From positions 60,245,053 to 60,309,052 of the forward strand of contig CM060732.1 in assembly GCA_030704615.1 (NCBI GenBank): 64,000 bases of DNA, read 5' to 3'. Source of the DNA: Takakia lepidozioides. Lineage: Eukaryota > Streptophyta > Takakiopsida > Takakiales > Takakiaceae. The position numbers and the translations under genes were made by a program. This document shows positions 1 through 10,737 of the stretch, piece after piece (within the stretch, counting starts at the first letter, position 1; each line of letters begins with the position of its first letter). The notes below the pieces were generated by a model. That model searched no databases. It was given only the letters and a program-made list of their open reading frames with translations, and was not told the DNA's origin.

Positions 1-7
1 GTAGCTC

Positions 8-619
8 TCATGAAAGCTCTAGCTCCAAGGAACAGGGGTTGAATACCTTTGATATTTCTACATTTTTGTCTTGCAGAAATTTTCGCGATCGTCAGTCGAT
101 GTCAGGATTGTGAAGTACGAACCAGGGAAGTCCAAGGATCACAGGATTCGTTGGAGACTGGATGATGTTGAAAACAATATGTGATGCTTGATCTTCAAGC
201 TTCACTTCAAGTGGTCGAGTTTCATGGTCAACATTTCCTGATGCTAACGGTCGTCCATCAATGACTTCAACGGGGCCCGATAGTTTCTTCTTTACGAGCG
301 TTAAATTGTGTTGCTTCGCAAAGTTTTTGTCAATAAAACATGCTGAAGCCCCCGAGTCCAAAAGTGCTTCTACAGAGATATCTCGATTTTGCACTCTGAT
401 TTTTACCGGAACTGTGAAGCAAGGTGCAGGGTCGGGAGGTAGAAAGAGACATTTTTTTAGGCACAAAGGCACTAGAATTGAGAGGAAGAAAAGTGACGAG
501 GGAAGAACAGAGCTGAAAAATCCTGCAAAGAAGCCCACAACAAGCACTTCTTGTGAACAGCAATCCACCACACGAAGGATGTCCCTTTGATGGAGACACA
601 CAAACAAGAGCTGAACCAC
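8..619 (-). mobile_element. Ty3-type retrotransposon protease fragment, broken
   Basis: The open frame at 92-619 ends in a retroviral-type aspartic protease domain of about 105 residues. It has the catalytic DSGA motif (LLDSGASACFID), a middle region typical of the family, and the C-terminal ILGLPWF-x-HNPDID signature. These features match proteases of plant Ty3/gypsy polyproteins. The frame stops with TGA at 92-94, exactly where family members carry the conserved Trp after HNPxID. Reading past that stop, the frame stays open for about 27 codons to a second stop at 8-10. The roughly 70 residues before the protease are hydrophobic and cysteine-rich and are not recognisable Gag. I read this as a dead fragment; any reverse transcriptase would lie left of the window. 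The protease call is firm, but the element's limits and LTRs are not visible. Confidence 0.75.
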
Positions 620-1095
620 AAGGGACAGTCAAGGAGGATGAGCATGATGGGCCAAAGACAGAAGGAAATGAGGACGCCTATGACCAGATTTGGAGAAGAT
701 ATGATGAGGAGAGGAAAACTTAAGTGAAGAGGACAGACTTGTTCCAGCAAAAACCAGCCTGTGGGAAGCACTGAAAAGAATGGAAATTGCAGCTTAGAGC
801 GGAATCAGCCCAACACATGGAATTTTTCCAAATGTTGGGCATGAGCAAATTAAAACCACAAAGAGTAAATACATGGCAATGCAGCAAATGAAGGCAGTAT
901 TGAGGGAGAAACCACCTAAATGGCTGGAACATGAAAAAGGAGAAAGATAGTACTTCACTGACGAAGAGGGTGAAGGATGGGAGAGCTGCTTGGAAGAAAG
1001 GGGCTGTGGTGGGAAATCCTGCCAAGGAGACCACGACAAACACCAAATGGGAGTGAGAATCAAGCACACAAAGAGCTGCCTTCTTGTTGGCCCTC
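620..1095. other. non-coding, probable retroelement remnant
   Basis: No credible gene is visible. The stretch lies between the protease fragment and the 585-bp tandem repeat and is probably part of the same decayed element. Its short frames show no recognisable domain. Confidence 0.4.
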
Positions 1096-2350
1096 TTGGA
1101 TGATTCTGGACCCACACTCTATCTCTGTTCCTTCAGCTATCCATGCCTGATCTGCACAAATCATGCATTCATCTTTGCCTTGCTGCTAGCAGATGACAAT
1201 GAAAGCCTCGAATTGTTCTGGGAAACACCCAACTCAACTTATCACACCAGCTCCTATGCTCAATTGCATCTTCTACTCTCTGTAATCCAACATGCATTCA
1301 CTTTTTTGCCTTGATTGTCCCACCGTTGACTGGGGTCAGAAAAGTATTCACTCCACAGCTTCTTGTGGTCTCCGTTACCTGTTCTGGATTCTTTCATGTT
1401 GTCACATTGGCAGTATCATGTCAAAAGTCACTCCAAACTACAAAGGTTCACTCAACCAGCTAACTTGCAGAATTCAACATGAAAATTTAGAGCCGCTACT
1501 GATAAGAGGGAAAAACAGGGTGAAATGTGTTGAAGAAGGTGCCTTCATTAGCAGTGCCTGATTTTATCAATTCCGCCGCTACTACTGCAGCTTCCAGTTG
1601 ACCATCTACACATGCAGGTTTCTTATAGCTATTAATCCACAGGGAATCATAGGTAATCTTGTGCTTGAAGTCGGGCCCTCTTGGATGAATCTGGACCCAC
1701 ACTCTATCCCTGCTCCTTCAGCTATCCATGCCTTTGTACAAATCATGCATTCATCTTTGCCTTGTTGCTAGCAGCTGACAATGACAGCCTAGATTTGTTC
1801 TAGGAAACACCCAATCAGTTTATCCCACTAGTTCCTATGTTGAATTGCGTCTGCTACTCTCTGTAATCCAACAGACATTCACCTTTTTGCCTCGGTTGTC
1901 CCACCATTGACCGGGGTCAGAAAAGTATTCATTCCACAGCTTCTCCTCATCTCTGTTACCTGTTTTTGGATACTTGAACCTGTTGTCACATTGGCAATAT
2001 CATGTCACTCACTCCAAACTATTAAATGGTTCATTCAACCAACTAACTTGCAGAATTCAACATGAAAATAGAGTGCCAATTCTGAAAAGAGGGAAAAACA
2101 GGTGAAATGTGTTGAAGAAGGTGCCTTCATTAGCAATGCCTGATTTTATCAATTGTGCCGCTGCTAATGCGGCTTCCACTTGACCATCTGTTTCTTGTAC
2201 TTGTCCTTCCACAGGAATGATAGGTAATGTGGAGCTTGAAACCCGGCCTTCTTAGATGAATCTGGACCCCCACTCTATCCCTCCTCTTCAGCTGTCCATG
2301 ACTCTGCACAAATCATGCATACATCTTTACCTTGCTGCTAGTAGCTGACA
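1096..2350. repeat. tandem repeat, unit about 570-585 bp, 2.2 copies
   Basis: A block beginning at the sequence GGATGATTCTGGACCCACAC (about 1097) recurs near 1683 and again, as a partial copy, near 2254. Copies 1 and 2 are collinear throughout: the segment with AAAAGTATTCA (about 1340 and 1921) and the segment with GAGGGAAAAACAGG (about 1506 and 2088) both recur in order. Copy 3 ends after about 100 bp. No coding function is evident. The array lies on the 5' side (minus-strand sense) of the protease fragment, so it may be the repeated leader or Gag region of the same retroelement. Confidence 0.85.
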
Positions 2351-2600
2351 TGGAAGTACAGCTAACTTCTAATCAATGCCTGTTGCACGTATATTTCATT
2401 GCAACATCACAAGAGTTGACAAGGGTGGATGTTGTAACCAAGGCACCAGTCATCCATCACTTTTCAGAGACAATTGCTAGGCTTGAGACTATCACATGCT
2501 TTGGGCAGCAAGAATAGTTTTCCCTGCCCAACATTGAACATGTGGATTCTAGTCTACGCATGGACTTTTGACACAACAATGCAGCCAATGAATGGATTGG

Positions 2601-3441
2601 TTACCGGTTGTGTTTAGAATGACTCTGGTACAATTCCAGCTTTGATGATATCCCCATGCACCTCTTTGCCTTTTTCCCGGGCTTCACCCTTACCCCCATC
2701 ATTTGCTCATAGGTCTCCAGAGCCTCCATCCCACGTCCCTGCTGTGCATACCCTGCAAGCATCGCACTCCATGACACCACATCTCGTTCAACCATAGTGT
2801 TGAACACTCCCTTTGCATCCTCGATGCACCTGCATTTTGCATACATGTCCATCAGGGTATTGTTCAGAATGACATTTGGTACAATTCCAGCTCTGAAGAT
2901 GTTGCCATGGACCTCTTTCCCCTTTTCCAGAGCTGCCAGGGCAATGTTCAGAATGACATTTGGTACGATTCCAGCTTTGATGATATCGCCATGCACCTCT
3001 TTGCCCACGTTGCATTTGCCAAAAGAGTTCAAAGGCCGCATCCCCTTGACCATTCTGAGTAGACCCTTTGATCATTGCAGTCCAAGAGACAACATTCCAT
3101 TCAAGCATTTTGAAGAACACTCTGCGAGCATACAACACACTCCCACACTTGCAATACATGGCGACAAGGGCAGTCCCCACAAACAGATCTGATGCAAATC
3201 CAGCCTTTATTATTGCCACATGGATCTGCTTGCCCTGCTCCAGAGCTGCTGGGATGGTACATGCATTGAGGACGCTAAGAAAAGTGATCTTGTTTGGTTT
3301 CAAGCCTGCTCGCTGCATTTGGCCAAATAGTTTAAATGCTTGCTCACCATGCTGTGGGGGCAGGTCATTGCATAGGCATTGAGTGGATGGCTCTATGAGT
3401 AAACCCCCTTGCCTTTTTGCCACCCTTGCTCGTTGCGGCAT
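2601..3441 (-). pseudogene. PLS-class PPR pseudogene fragment
   Basis: Two overlapping minus-strand frames (2788-3441 and 2601-3053) together encode pentatricopeptide-repeat motifs. The first contains GLKPNKITFLSVLNAC, KQIHVAIIKAGF, VAMYCKCGSV and WNVVSWTAMIKG. The second contains KEVHGNIFRAGIVPNV, MDMYAKC and RDVVSWSAMLAGYAQQG. The match switches from one frame to the other between about 3053 and 2960, so there is at least one frameshift. One KEVHG-IIKAGIVPNV-type segment is duplicated. There is no plausible N-terminal start or complete C-terminal domain. It resembles the PPR gene at 53.2-55.7 kb and is probably a decayed paralogue. PPR proteins bind organellar RNA, but this copy is very unlikely to make one. 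Confidence 0.8.
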
Positions 3442-4786
3442 TTTGATCTAATCATTTAGGGGCGAAAAATGTGGGATCTATTGGTCTTGATAGTATGCAG
3501 ATGCTCTGAAGACAAACGAGAAGCCTTGCTTAGAGACTTCAACGACACTTGGGCCCTTCGAGGCATCATCTGCTCCCGGTCTAGAGATAATTCAAGTTGG
3601 GTCAATAGACCACCTCAGATCTGGAGAGTCGCCTAGCCCTTTGCCCTCCCCTGCTAACCATGACGATATGGAGGACATCAACTGGCGGCACCGCAAGAAC
3701 AGGAATTTTAAAGTGAAGGCCCACCTCAACTTTGAGCCGCTTCGTAGGAAACATTAGATAGTTGAGTGCCCCCCTCAAGCACCTAGGCTTCTGCTGTTTC
3801 TTTTGTGTGGCAGGCCTATAGTTTGTTTTAGCTAGGTGTTGCTTAGATGTGTGCTCAGGTTTCGTATCTGTTTTGATTTCAGCAAGGGTTTTGTTATCGC
3901 TGGTATGCTCATTCTTCCGAGCAGCTCCAGTATGAGATTCTCTCTTTTCTAGCTTGTGTTGAGCCTGGGCTCCTTGCTCATAGTTTCTATCTCACATTAT
4001 GACATTGCTTCATAGCTGCTGTCCCCATAGGACATTGAAACTCTGCATATTTTTAAAGCTTCCCCCTAGGTGGGATGGACTGGGTGATACCCTATCACTT
4101 TGTGATGTAAGCCTTCATGGCCTCCCCTCATGGTTATTTTTTCCATGAGTTCTCTAATATGACTTAAACGCCTTCCTCACCTTTCGTGTACTCAACTATT
4201 TCAACTTATTCAGGGAATTATTAGTTGTCATTAAAACAAAAATACATTGAAAAAACCTGTAGAAGAAAATAGATAAAATTTTGTGGTTTGAAACTGCTAA
4301 TATAATTGAGCTATCGTAATGTATTGGCCTATGCTAACAATTTGATTAGTGAACCCAAGAACCCAGGATCTCATGGAACTGGAGAGAATTAAAGAGGTTA
4401 TGCCATGTTATGCTAAGGGCCCACCCAAGGGTTCCGGGAGGATCTAAGAACCGCAACTGGAACCGTTATAGCCCCCCAATCGCCGGTTCTCACGTGTGTG
4501 TTCCCAACAAGAGCCGGCGGTTCCGGTTCTACGCCTATCCCTATTGGCCAGTTCCGAGTCCGGTTCTACAGGAGTGGGTCAGATTCCGGTCCGGTTTCTT
4601 ATAACCAGAACCGGCGGTTAACCGGGTCCGGCGGTTAATCGCACAACACTGGTCATGTCCACTACTCTCTAATGAAACAAACTTATAGTCTGAATGTGCA
4701 CAACCTTGCAAATTCATGCATATTTGAGTCATGCTAACTACACTATTTTCATGACACTTTGGAAAAGAATCATACACCGACAAAAG
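3442..4786. other. intergenic, no gene seen
   Basis: No long frame with family signatures. A short plus-strand stretch ending near 3755 reads as a basic peptide (NWRHRKNRNFKVKAHLNF) before a stop, followed by T-rich sequence. This could be the 3' end of a retroelement but is not identifiable. From about 4,440 the DNA is rich in CCGGTT/AACCGG, and at 4644-4651 it has CAACACTG, the same terminal 8-mer as the hAT-like elements to the right. A third, degenerate member may therefore end there. Confidence 0.4.
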
Positions 4787-4794
4787 GTCATGAC

Positions 4795-5568
4795 CAGTGT
4801 TGGCCGGGTACCATGTTTTGAGCCCTCTTCCGGTCCCGGTTATGGCGTACTCTTTGAAAAAAATGGATGGCCGGGGCAGGGCATACCAATAGGTTTGAAA
4901 AACATCTCGGTTACAGGTTCTCAATAAACACATGGATTTTTTTTTGTCCGGTTCTCAATCTACCGGTTATGCCATCTTAAAAAATGCCGGTTCCATGGTA
5001 CTGGTTATGGGATTCATCCACTTTTATTTATTTTTACTTTTTTTAGCATTTTTGTGTATGTGTGTAAAACTATACACAAAAGGGTTGTGGCATGGTGATA
5101 AGCCACTAGAGTATTGGTTGTGGGTCTCGGGTTCAAAGTTCAAACATTCAACCTTGTCATCTATCTCTCCGCCCCTAGCCCCTCTAATACACTAAGCTTA
5201 CAACTTATAACTATTGTCCTAGCCAAATGCCAAATGACTAATTAACTTCCTACTTGGACATTCTCATTAGTGTTGTGCACCTAATCTCCCCAACATTGTA
5301 ATTTCATAACTATCATCACTAACCCTTACACTTGTATTATCTAGAACCGCCTCTACGCCATCCACATTTGCTCTGGATCTTGCTCCGGGTATAACACCCT
5401 TATAATCACCATGCAGGGTCTCTAGCCGGTTAGGAAGCTCGATTTTTTTTCCGGTTCCTTTCCATAGCCGGTTCCTGCGGGGGCTGCACTTTCCGGTTAT
5501 GCACATGTGCATAACCGGCAAATAACCGCCGGATATGCATGTCAAGATGCCATACCCATGCAACACTG
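4795..5568. mobile_element. non-autonomous hAT-like element, 774 bp
   Basis: The element starts CAGTGTTG and ends CAACACTG, giving perfect 8-bp terminal inverted repeats. Imperfect complementarity continues inward (GGGTA on the left against TACCC on the right). It is flanked by a perfect 8-bp direct repeat, GTCATGAC, at 4787-4794 and 5569-5576. An 8-bp target duplication with CA-G-G-type termini is the hallmark of hAT transposons. There is no transposase frame inside, so it is a MITE-like or deletion derivative. A tRNA-like stretch (GGCATGGTGATAAG, then GGGTTCAAAG) lies inside near 5093-5150 and may be a nested SINE relic. Confidence 0.8.
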
Positions 5569-5692
5569 GTCATGACATGAGTCATAAAGAGGGTCAGGAA
5601 AATCATTTTATGTCGTAGTGCCTCTTGTATCCCGACCCCTACCCTCAAGGCAAAAGGCTGCGACAGCTTACGAGGTGTATGTAACGTGGAAC

Positions 5693-6463
5693 CGGTGTTG
5701 GGCGGGTATGACAATTTGGGCATATTGAAGGGTCCGGGTAAGGCTTCTTTGCTTAAAGCGGTATGGAGGCGGTTATATATAATGTAGGGGTTTGAAAATT
5801 GTGGCGGTTACAGGTTGTCAATAGAAGGGTCCCAAAAGAAAAAGTTCCCGGTTATCAACATGCCATTATCCAAGTGGAACACCACCGGTCCCATACAACA
5901 ATTATCAATATAACCTGATTTCCAGTTATGATATATAAGATTTTAAGAGGACCATAAAGAAAGAAAAAAGAAAAACAATTGAAGAGTCACAATTAGGAGG
6001 ACCAGAAAAGGGGGAAAAAAAAAAGAAAAAGAAGAAGAAGATAGGAACAACTCCATCATTATGAGCTAGAAAATATATATATATATATATATATGAGCTT
6101 TGACGGTTTTGGGTTTTCCTTCCAAAAGCCTTTGACTAACAGTCCTCTCAAGACTCAAATGCAGACCCTATGAGGATGCATAATTACTACCCATGAATGC
6201 AGCTTGGTTGTAGTAAAATCTCAAGGTTTTGTTCAAAAGTTGCTACCCTCCTCATTTTCAAGGTTCCATACAGGTTCCATATAGTAAGCCATAATTGCCC
6301 CCGGCCGGTTCTAGCTTGGGCCGGGTAAGTGCCGAGATGACCCTCGCCGGTTCCAACTCAAGTCGGGTCCACCCAAAATTTGGGTGGCGGGTCTCAATAG
6401 TATGATACCCTGACTATTACCCGGCCGGGTATATATGTCGACATATATACCCGCCCAACACTG
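5693..6463. mobile_element. second hAT-like element, about 771 bp, degenerate
   Basis: The left end reads CGGTGTTGGGCGGGTAT and the right end is its inverse, ATACCCGCCCAACACTG: about 16 paired bases with one mismatch at position 2. The flanks are GTGGAAC and GTGGGAAC, which looks like an 8-bp target duplication that lost one base. Length and termini match the element at 4795-5568, so both appear to belong to one family. There is no transposase. It contains an AT microsatellite at 6072-6094 and a 28-bp perfect palindrome at 6426-6453, just inside the right terminus. Confidence 0.65.
6072..6094. repeat. (AT)n microsatellite
   Basis: About 11 uninterrupted AT dinucleotides inside the second hAT-like element. 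Confidence 0.95.
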
Positions 6464-6490
6464 GTGGGAACCTTGCCGGTACGGTTTGGA

Positions 6491-6503
6491 GGGGGGGGGG
6501 GGG
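6491..6503. repeat. poly-G run (13 G)
   Basis: An uninterrupted run of 13 G residues just right of the second hAT-like element. Such runs are length-unstable and prone to sequencing error. Confidence 0.95.
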
Positions 6504-8029
6504 TCCGGCAGGACCTGTTGTCAAATCCCCACCCCCCATTGAACCCTTGTCGTTTATGAGTCTATATTATAGTTTAAGCTTTAAAAGATAAATGGTTAGT
6601 TAGAAAGTGGTGGTAGTGTGGTGGCTAGGTGCAATGAATAATGATGAGGTAATTTGGGGTTCAATGCTCGAAATGTGAGGCGTATTGGATGTTTAACCCT
6701 TAACTTCCTACAAGGTGAATTTTTTCACTCCCAAAAATTACTACCCTTTGGAACTAATGGGAGGCTAACCACCTACTGGCATTCATCCACAAAAATTGAC
6801 TGTACACATACATGCTTCTTGGCCTTTACACTATCTCCCCAAATTTTAAGAGTTTTCACCGTTGAGTTTGAGAGATTATATTATTTTTCTGAGAAAGTTT
6901 TTCTTTTCTTTTGGTTTGAAAAAAACCTTTATTTGCTTTGACCAAGCATATTGAGGGGCTTTTTGAATTTTCCAAAAGGGCTACCCCAAATTTTCATAAT
7001 GTACAAATACAAAGTGCATGCCAAATTTCACATCAAACCAACATTTTACTGCATATGCTACTTTGTATGTGCTTTGGTGAGAGTTGACATGTCCATCTCT
7101 AGCAAACACATTCAAGCCTAAAGCTTTCCGCCAAACCATGTCATCCCAAAAACCATAATTACACAAATCCCTCTGGTGAGGGGCTGTCTTATAATAAAGT
7201 TGTCCGTTAAGTGACAATCCCTTCCGCCTCCTAATACATCCCCACTACACCTCTCATAGGCATTTTGCGCCTATCCGGGAAGTCATGCAGATAGAGTACC
7301 AAAAGAAGAACTAGGGAGGGCAGCAGCGGGCCCACGCACAGGTGTGCACGAATTTTCCTTAAGTCCGCATGGGCCCCGTCCCAGCCTCCCTGGCCGCTTC
7401 CTTCCACGCCGCGCCACGTACCCCGAGAGGAAAGCCAAAAAGTAAATGCAGGATGAAACTCGTTTTGCCGTCATTTTGGTGCTATTTTGAGTTTGGTCTT
7501 GTCTTTTTTTTTGCTTGTATTTTAATCCCCTGCTCTTTTGACATTTATTGCACTTCAACCTCTGTTTTGGCCAAACTGGCCTAACTCACCCTCCATCCCT
7601 TAACGGATAACTTTAATGCCCATAAGCATCAAGAAAACTTTCAAGAGGATCTCTTGTAAAAACCAAAATTTAAATAGGTCAAGTAGCATCGAACAATTTT
7701 GGCATCACTAGCTTGGTATGCTTCAATGGCCGAATGAGGGGGGCCCACGTTTCTAGTCAACTCCCCTCCACCCAATAAATTTTTGACCCCTGTCCCTTTA
7801 GAAAAATATGGAGGTCGCATGCCTGCTCCAAATGGCATGCAATAGATTGGAGTAGGTGGGCCACATCATGCGCTATAAATGCTCAGAAGGAATGAATGTT
7901 AAAAAAGTTCATCTGCAAAAGTTAGGATGGTCCTCTAGACAGCACGACCCAAAACGGAAGTTAAGGGTTAAATAGATTACAACAAGCTGATATATTTTTA
8001 TATTTCCCAACTACTTCAAAGTCCAAGAT
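6504..8029. other. intergenic, no gene seen
   Basis: AT-rich sequence with frequent stops. A stretch near 6613-6680 (GTGGTGGCTAGGTGC, then GGGGTTCAATGC) resembles the tRNA-like stretch inside the first hAT-like element and may be a SINE relic. No coding region is supported. Confidence 0.4.
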
Positions 8030-8312
8030 CTCCCACTCCGTTCTCGTGTTCTCACTCCTCGCTCACTTCCATGCTCTTTTGCTCCCATGTAATTCTCAGT
8101 CCTCACTCCCCTGTTCCCAATCCCCTGGGCCCGATCCCCTCCTCACCCTATATTGGAATGGGGTATGCTCCCCCGCTCCCTTGTTCCTCGTGTATGCTCC
8201 CTTGTCCTACTATGGGGAGCAATGAGCTAGAACAAGGGAGCAAAGAGGGGAGTACATTTGGGAACAAGGTCGTGAAGATGTGGAGTGAGAGGAGGGAGTG
8301 GGAGGTGTGGAA
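8030..8312. repeat. imperfect foldback rich in GCTCCC/GGGAGC
   Basis: The left arm (CTCCCACTCC... to TTTTGCTCCC, about 8030-8087) is imperfectly complementary to the right arm (GGGAGCAAAG... to GGAGTGGGAG, about 8238-8312). Internal GCTCCCTTGTTCC also faces GAACAAGGGAGC. A similar foldback occurs at 10.48-10.74 kb, which suggests a repeated foldback or MITE family. No coding sequence is seen. Confidence 0.55.
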
Positions 8313-10477
8313 CACTCTCCACCTTCTCAATACAGGAGGAGATTTGACTAGCAGTCTCTTGGAGCCTTTGGAAGCTTCGGCCAAATGACTCCACCGCGTC
8401 ACACGCTTGCCTTAAACTTGTTGGATAAGTGTAGTGTGACACCCCTCCAATGTACAAAAAACCATGATACATATTAGTAAAAAATATTTATAGATTGGTT
8501 TCTTAGCCATAATACTGATTTTTCTTGTTTCTCGTGAGAAAAGTAAAGAGATAGCAAATAGCCTAGTAAATGAGGTGCTTATTCGAAATCCTCATTAGAT
8601 CAATAAATTTGATCTCATAAATTACATCATCGCATGATAACTTGAAATATACATCAAATACGTTCAATTAATGATTATTGAGGGATCATACTGTCCAACA
8701 TGAATCACCACCATCATTATACACTACCACGTAATTTATATGATTGTTCAAATGCAAATATAGCTTATGAGATGTATATATGGATTTTCCATCGCGTCAT
8801 ATTTTGGTCTTGGAATACCAATTGTATGTTGTCATAATATAAAAATATTACCGTACATGCCTACGCTGTCCGATGATAATTAAATGCAAAAACAGACCTG
8901 CAGGAAAAATTGAAAATGACGACACTCTTCCAGAGCAAAGTCCCCATTGCATTTGACACAGCTTGACAACAACTCATCTTTAAAGATTTGGAGCTTGAAA
9001 ATTTCGATTACCTGCCCAACAGAAAATCACCACAAGCCCTTTGCATGATTGGAGAAGTAGAAGAAAAGTGACTTTCGCAAAATCAGGTACCATTAATACA
9101 GAAGGGAGGAGTAGCGAGAGGTGGGAGAAAAAATACCTCGGCTAATTGTTCGCACTTGTCAAGGGTCCTCACACGGTAAGCTAAGTTGTCAGGGACAAGG
9201 CGTCAGAGTAATTTATATATCTGGTCAACAAAACACGACCCTCCCTTTCTGCTTGTTCTACCATTTGCATGTCTCCCCAGCTTCAAGCGGCGAATATCAA
9301 TATTGCGCACACAAACATACAATGAGACTAGTAGGTGACCACATTCATACAAGTCAAATTACACGTGTCTATCCATGATATATTACGTAATGAGTTTATA
9401 TCAGAGAAGTGTATAGATCAGTGCTTGAGCTATCATTACTTCCTTGCATTACATTATTGTCTTAGATCTAATCGTCACACGAAAATAAGTTGCAATAGAC
9501 TAACCACACACACGCTGACTATTTTGATACTCATATACCTCTAAGTGGTGGCCACGGTAAAAAATAGGATTGATGAGTGCCATAAAACCAACGTGGATGT
9601 TGGTAAAACAGATTAAGATATGACCATGTCATGTCTTTTTCATATCAAATATCAAAATTCCGTTTTTTCTTAAAACAAATTGAGAATAGTTTTTTTGTTC
9701 TTCATCCTACAAGGTGTTATGACCAAGAACAACCTATGGTATGTCCTTGTACATCAATGATCTTGAGGTCCATGAGCTTGATATGCTAGCCACGATAGTA
9801 TCTTCAAACATTATATTTACAATATTTCTCAATCCATGATTTGTCACTTGCTCAAAAATCTGGATTCAATGACTTTGTGTTCATTTAGATATTTAAGTTA
9901 TAAAAATGCAAGTTGTATGCTAACGAGGTTGCTAGCGTTGCTATGTCGACTCTCCGCTAGGTGTTGCCGCTTGACTCCACTGTCCTTCGTCACTGTTTCC
10001 TTGGGCATGTGCCGTCGCTGCCTCCTTTCACTGTTGAAGCATCCATTTGGTGGTGTATCGCAGACTCCATAAGATGGGCCCCACCGCAGTCCATTTGAAG
10101 ATGTTGGTTTGCAAGCTTGGTACGACACCTCTACATGTGCCTCCTCTACATGTGCCTCTGCACACAGTCGTCACTATGGCGGCCCCACGCTGCTCATCGC
10201 TTAGTAGGTTGTTTGATCACCACTTATTGATACCCTTTTAAGGATCATCCAGAACTTAGTCCCTACACCTCTCTTCACGAACTGTCGAAATCTCGAGGCT
10301 CGGCCTAAAGCCCTGGCCCGCCTTGTTGGGGTCTAATTGTCAGGCGAAAAAAAACCCCCAAAACGCCAACGTTAATGTCCTGTTTTGGAGGGCGCCCACC
10401 AAAAACTGCCTCATCCATTAGGGGTTAACATAAAAAATTTGTACTTCCAAAAAAACTCAAAGTCCTTTAAGTGGATC
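8313..10477. other. intergenic, no gene seen
   Basis: AT-rich sequence with short frames only and no recognisable domains, splice-linked exons or RNA genes. Confidence 0.5.
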
Positions 10478-10737
10478 TTTGCTCCCTTGTTTCCCAGTTT
10501 CATTTCCATGTTCCCACATACATACCACTCCCCTGCAGCTCCTCTGTTATTGCTCTTGCTCCCTGATGCCCTGTTACTACTCCCGCTCCCTTGTGTTACT
10601 GCTATGCCATAAGGAAGGAGCAAAAGGCAGGGAACAAGGGAATGGGGGAACCGTAACAAATGAGCAATAACATAGACGAGCGGGGAGCAAGAGCAGGGGA
10701 GCTACATAGCAGGAGCAAGGGAGCAAAGGTCTGGGAA
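10478..10737. repeat. second GCTCCC/GGGAGC foldback
   Basis: The left arm TTTGCTCCCTTGTTTCCCAG (from 10479) is imperfectly complementary to the right arm GCAAGGGAGCAAAGGTCTGGGAAC (about 10713-10737). Inner segments with GCTCTTGCTCCC and GAGCAAGAGCAGGGG also pair. The vocabulary matches the foldback near 8.0-8.3 kb. Confidence 0.6.

Noticed and set aside
261-590. Plus-strand 109-codon frame
   Set aside because: Antisense shadow of the retroelement protease; no domain.
2797-3382. Two plus-strand frames over the PPR pseudogene
   Set aside because: Antisense shadows of PPR repeats; similar shadows occur at 53.7-54.7 kb over the PPR gene.
4400-4651. Third complete hAT-like element
   Set aside because: The right end CAACACTG is present, but no matching left terminus or convincing target duplication was found (GTTATGCT against GTCATGTC is only partly alike).
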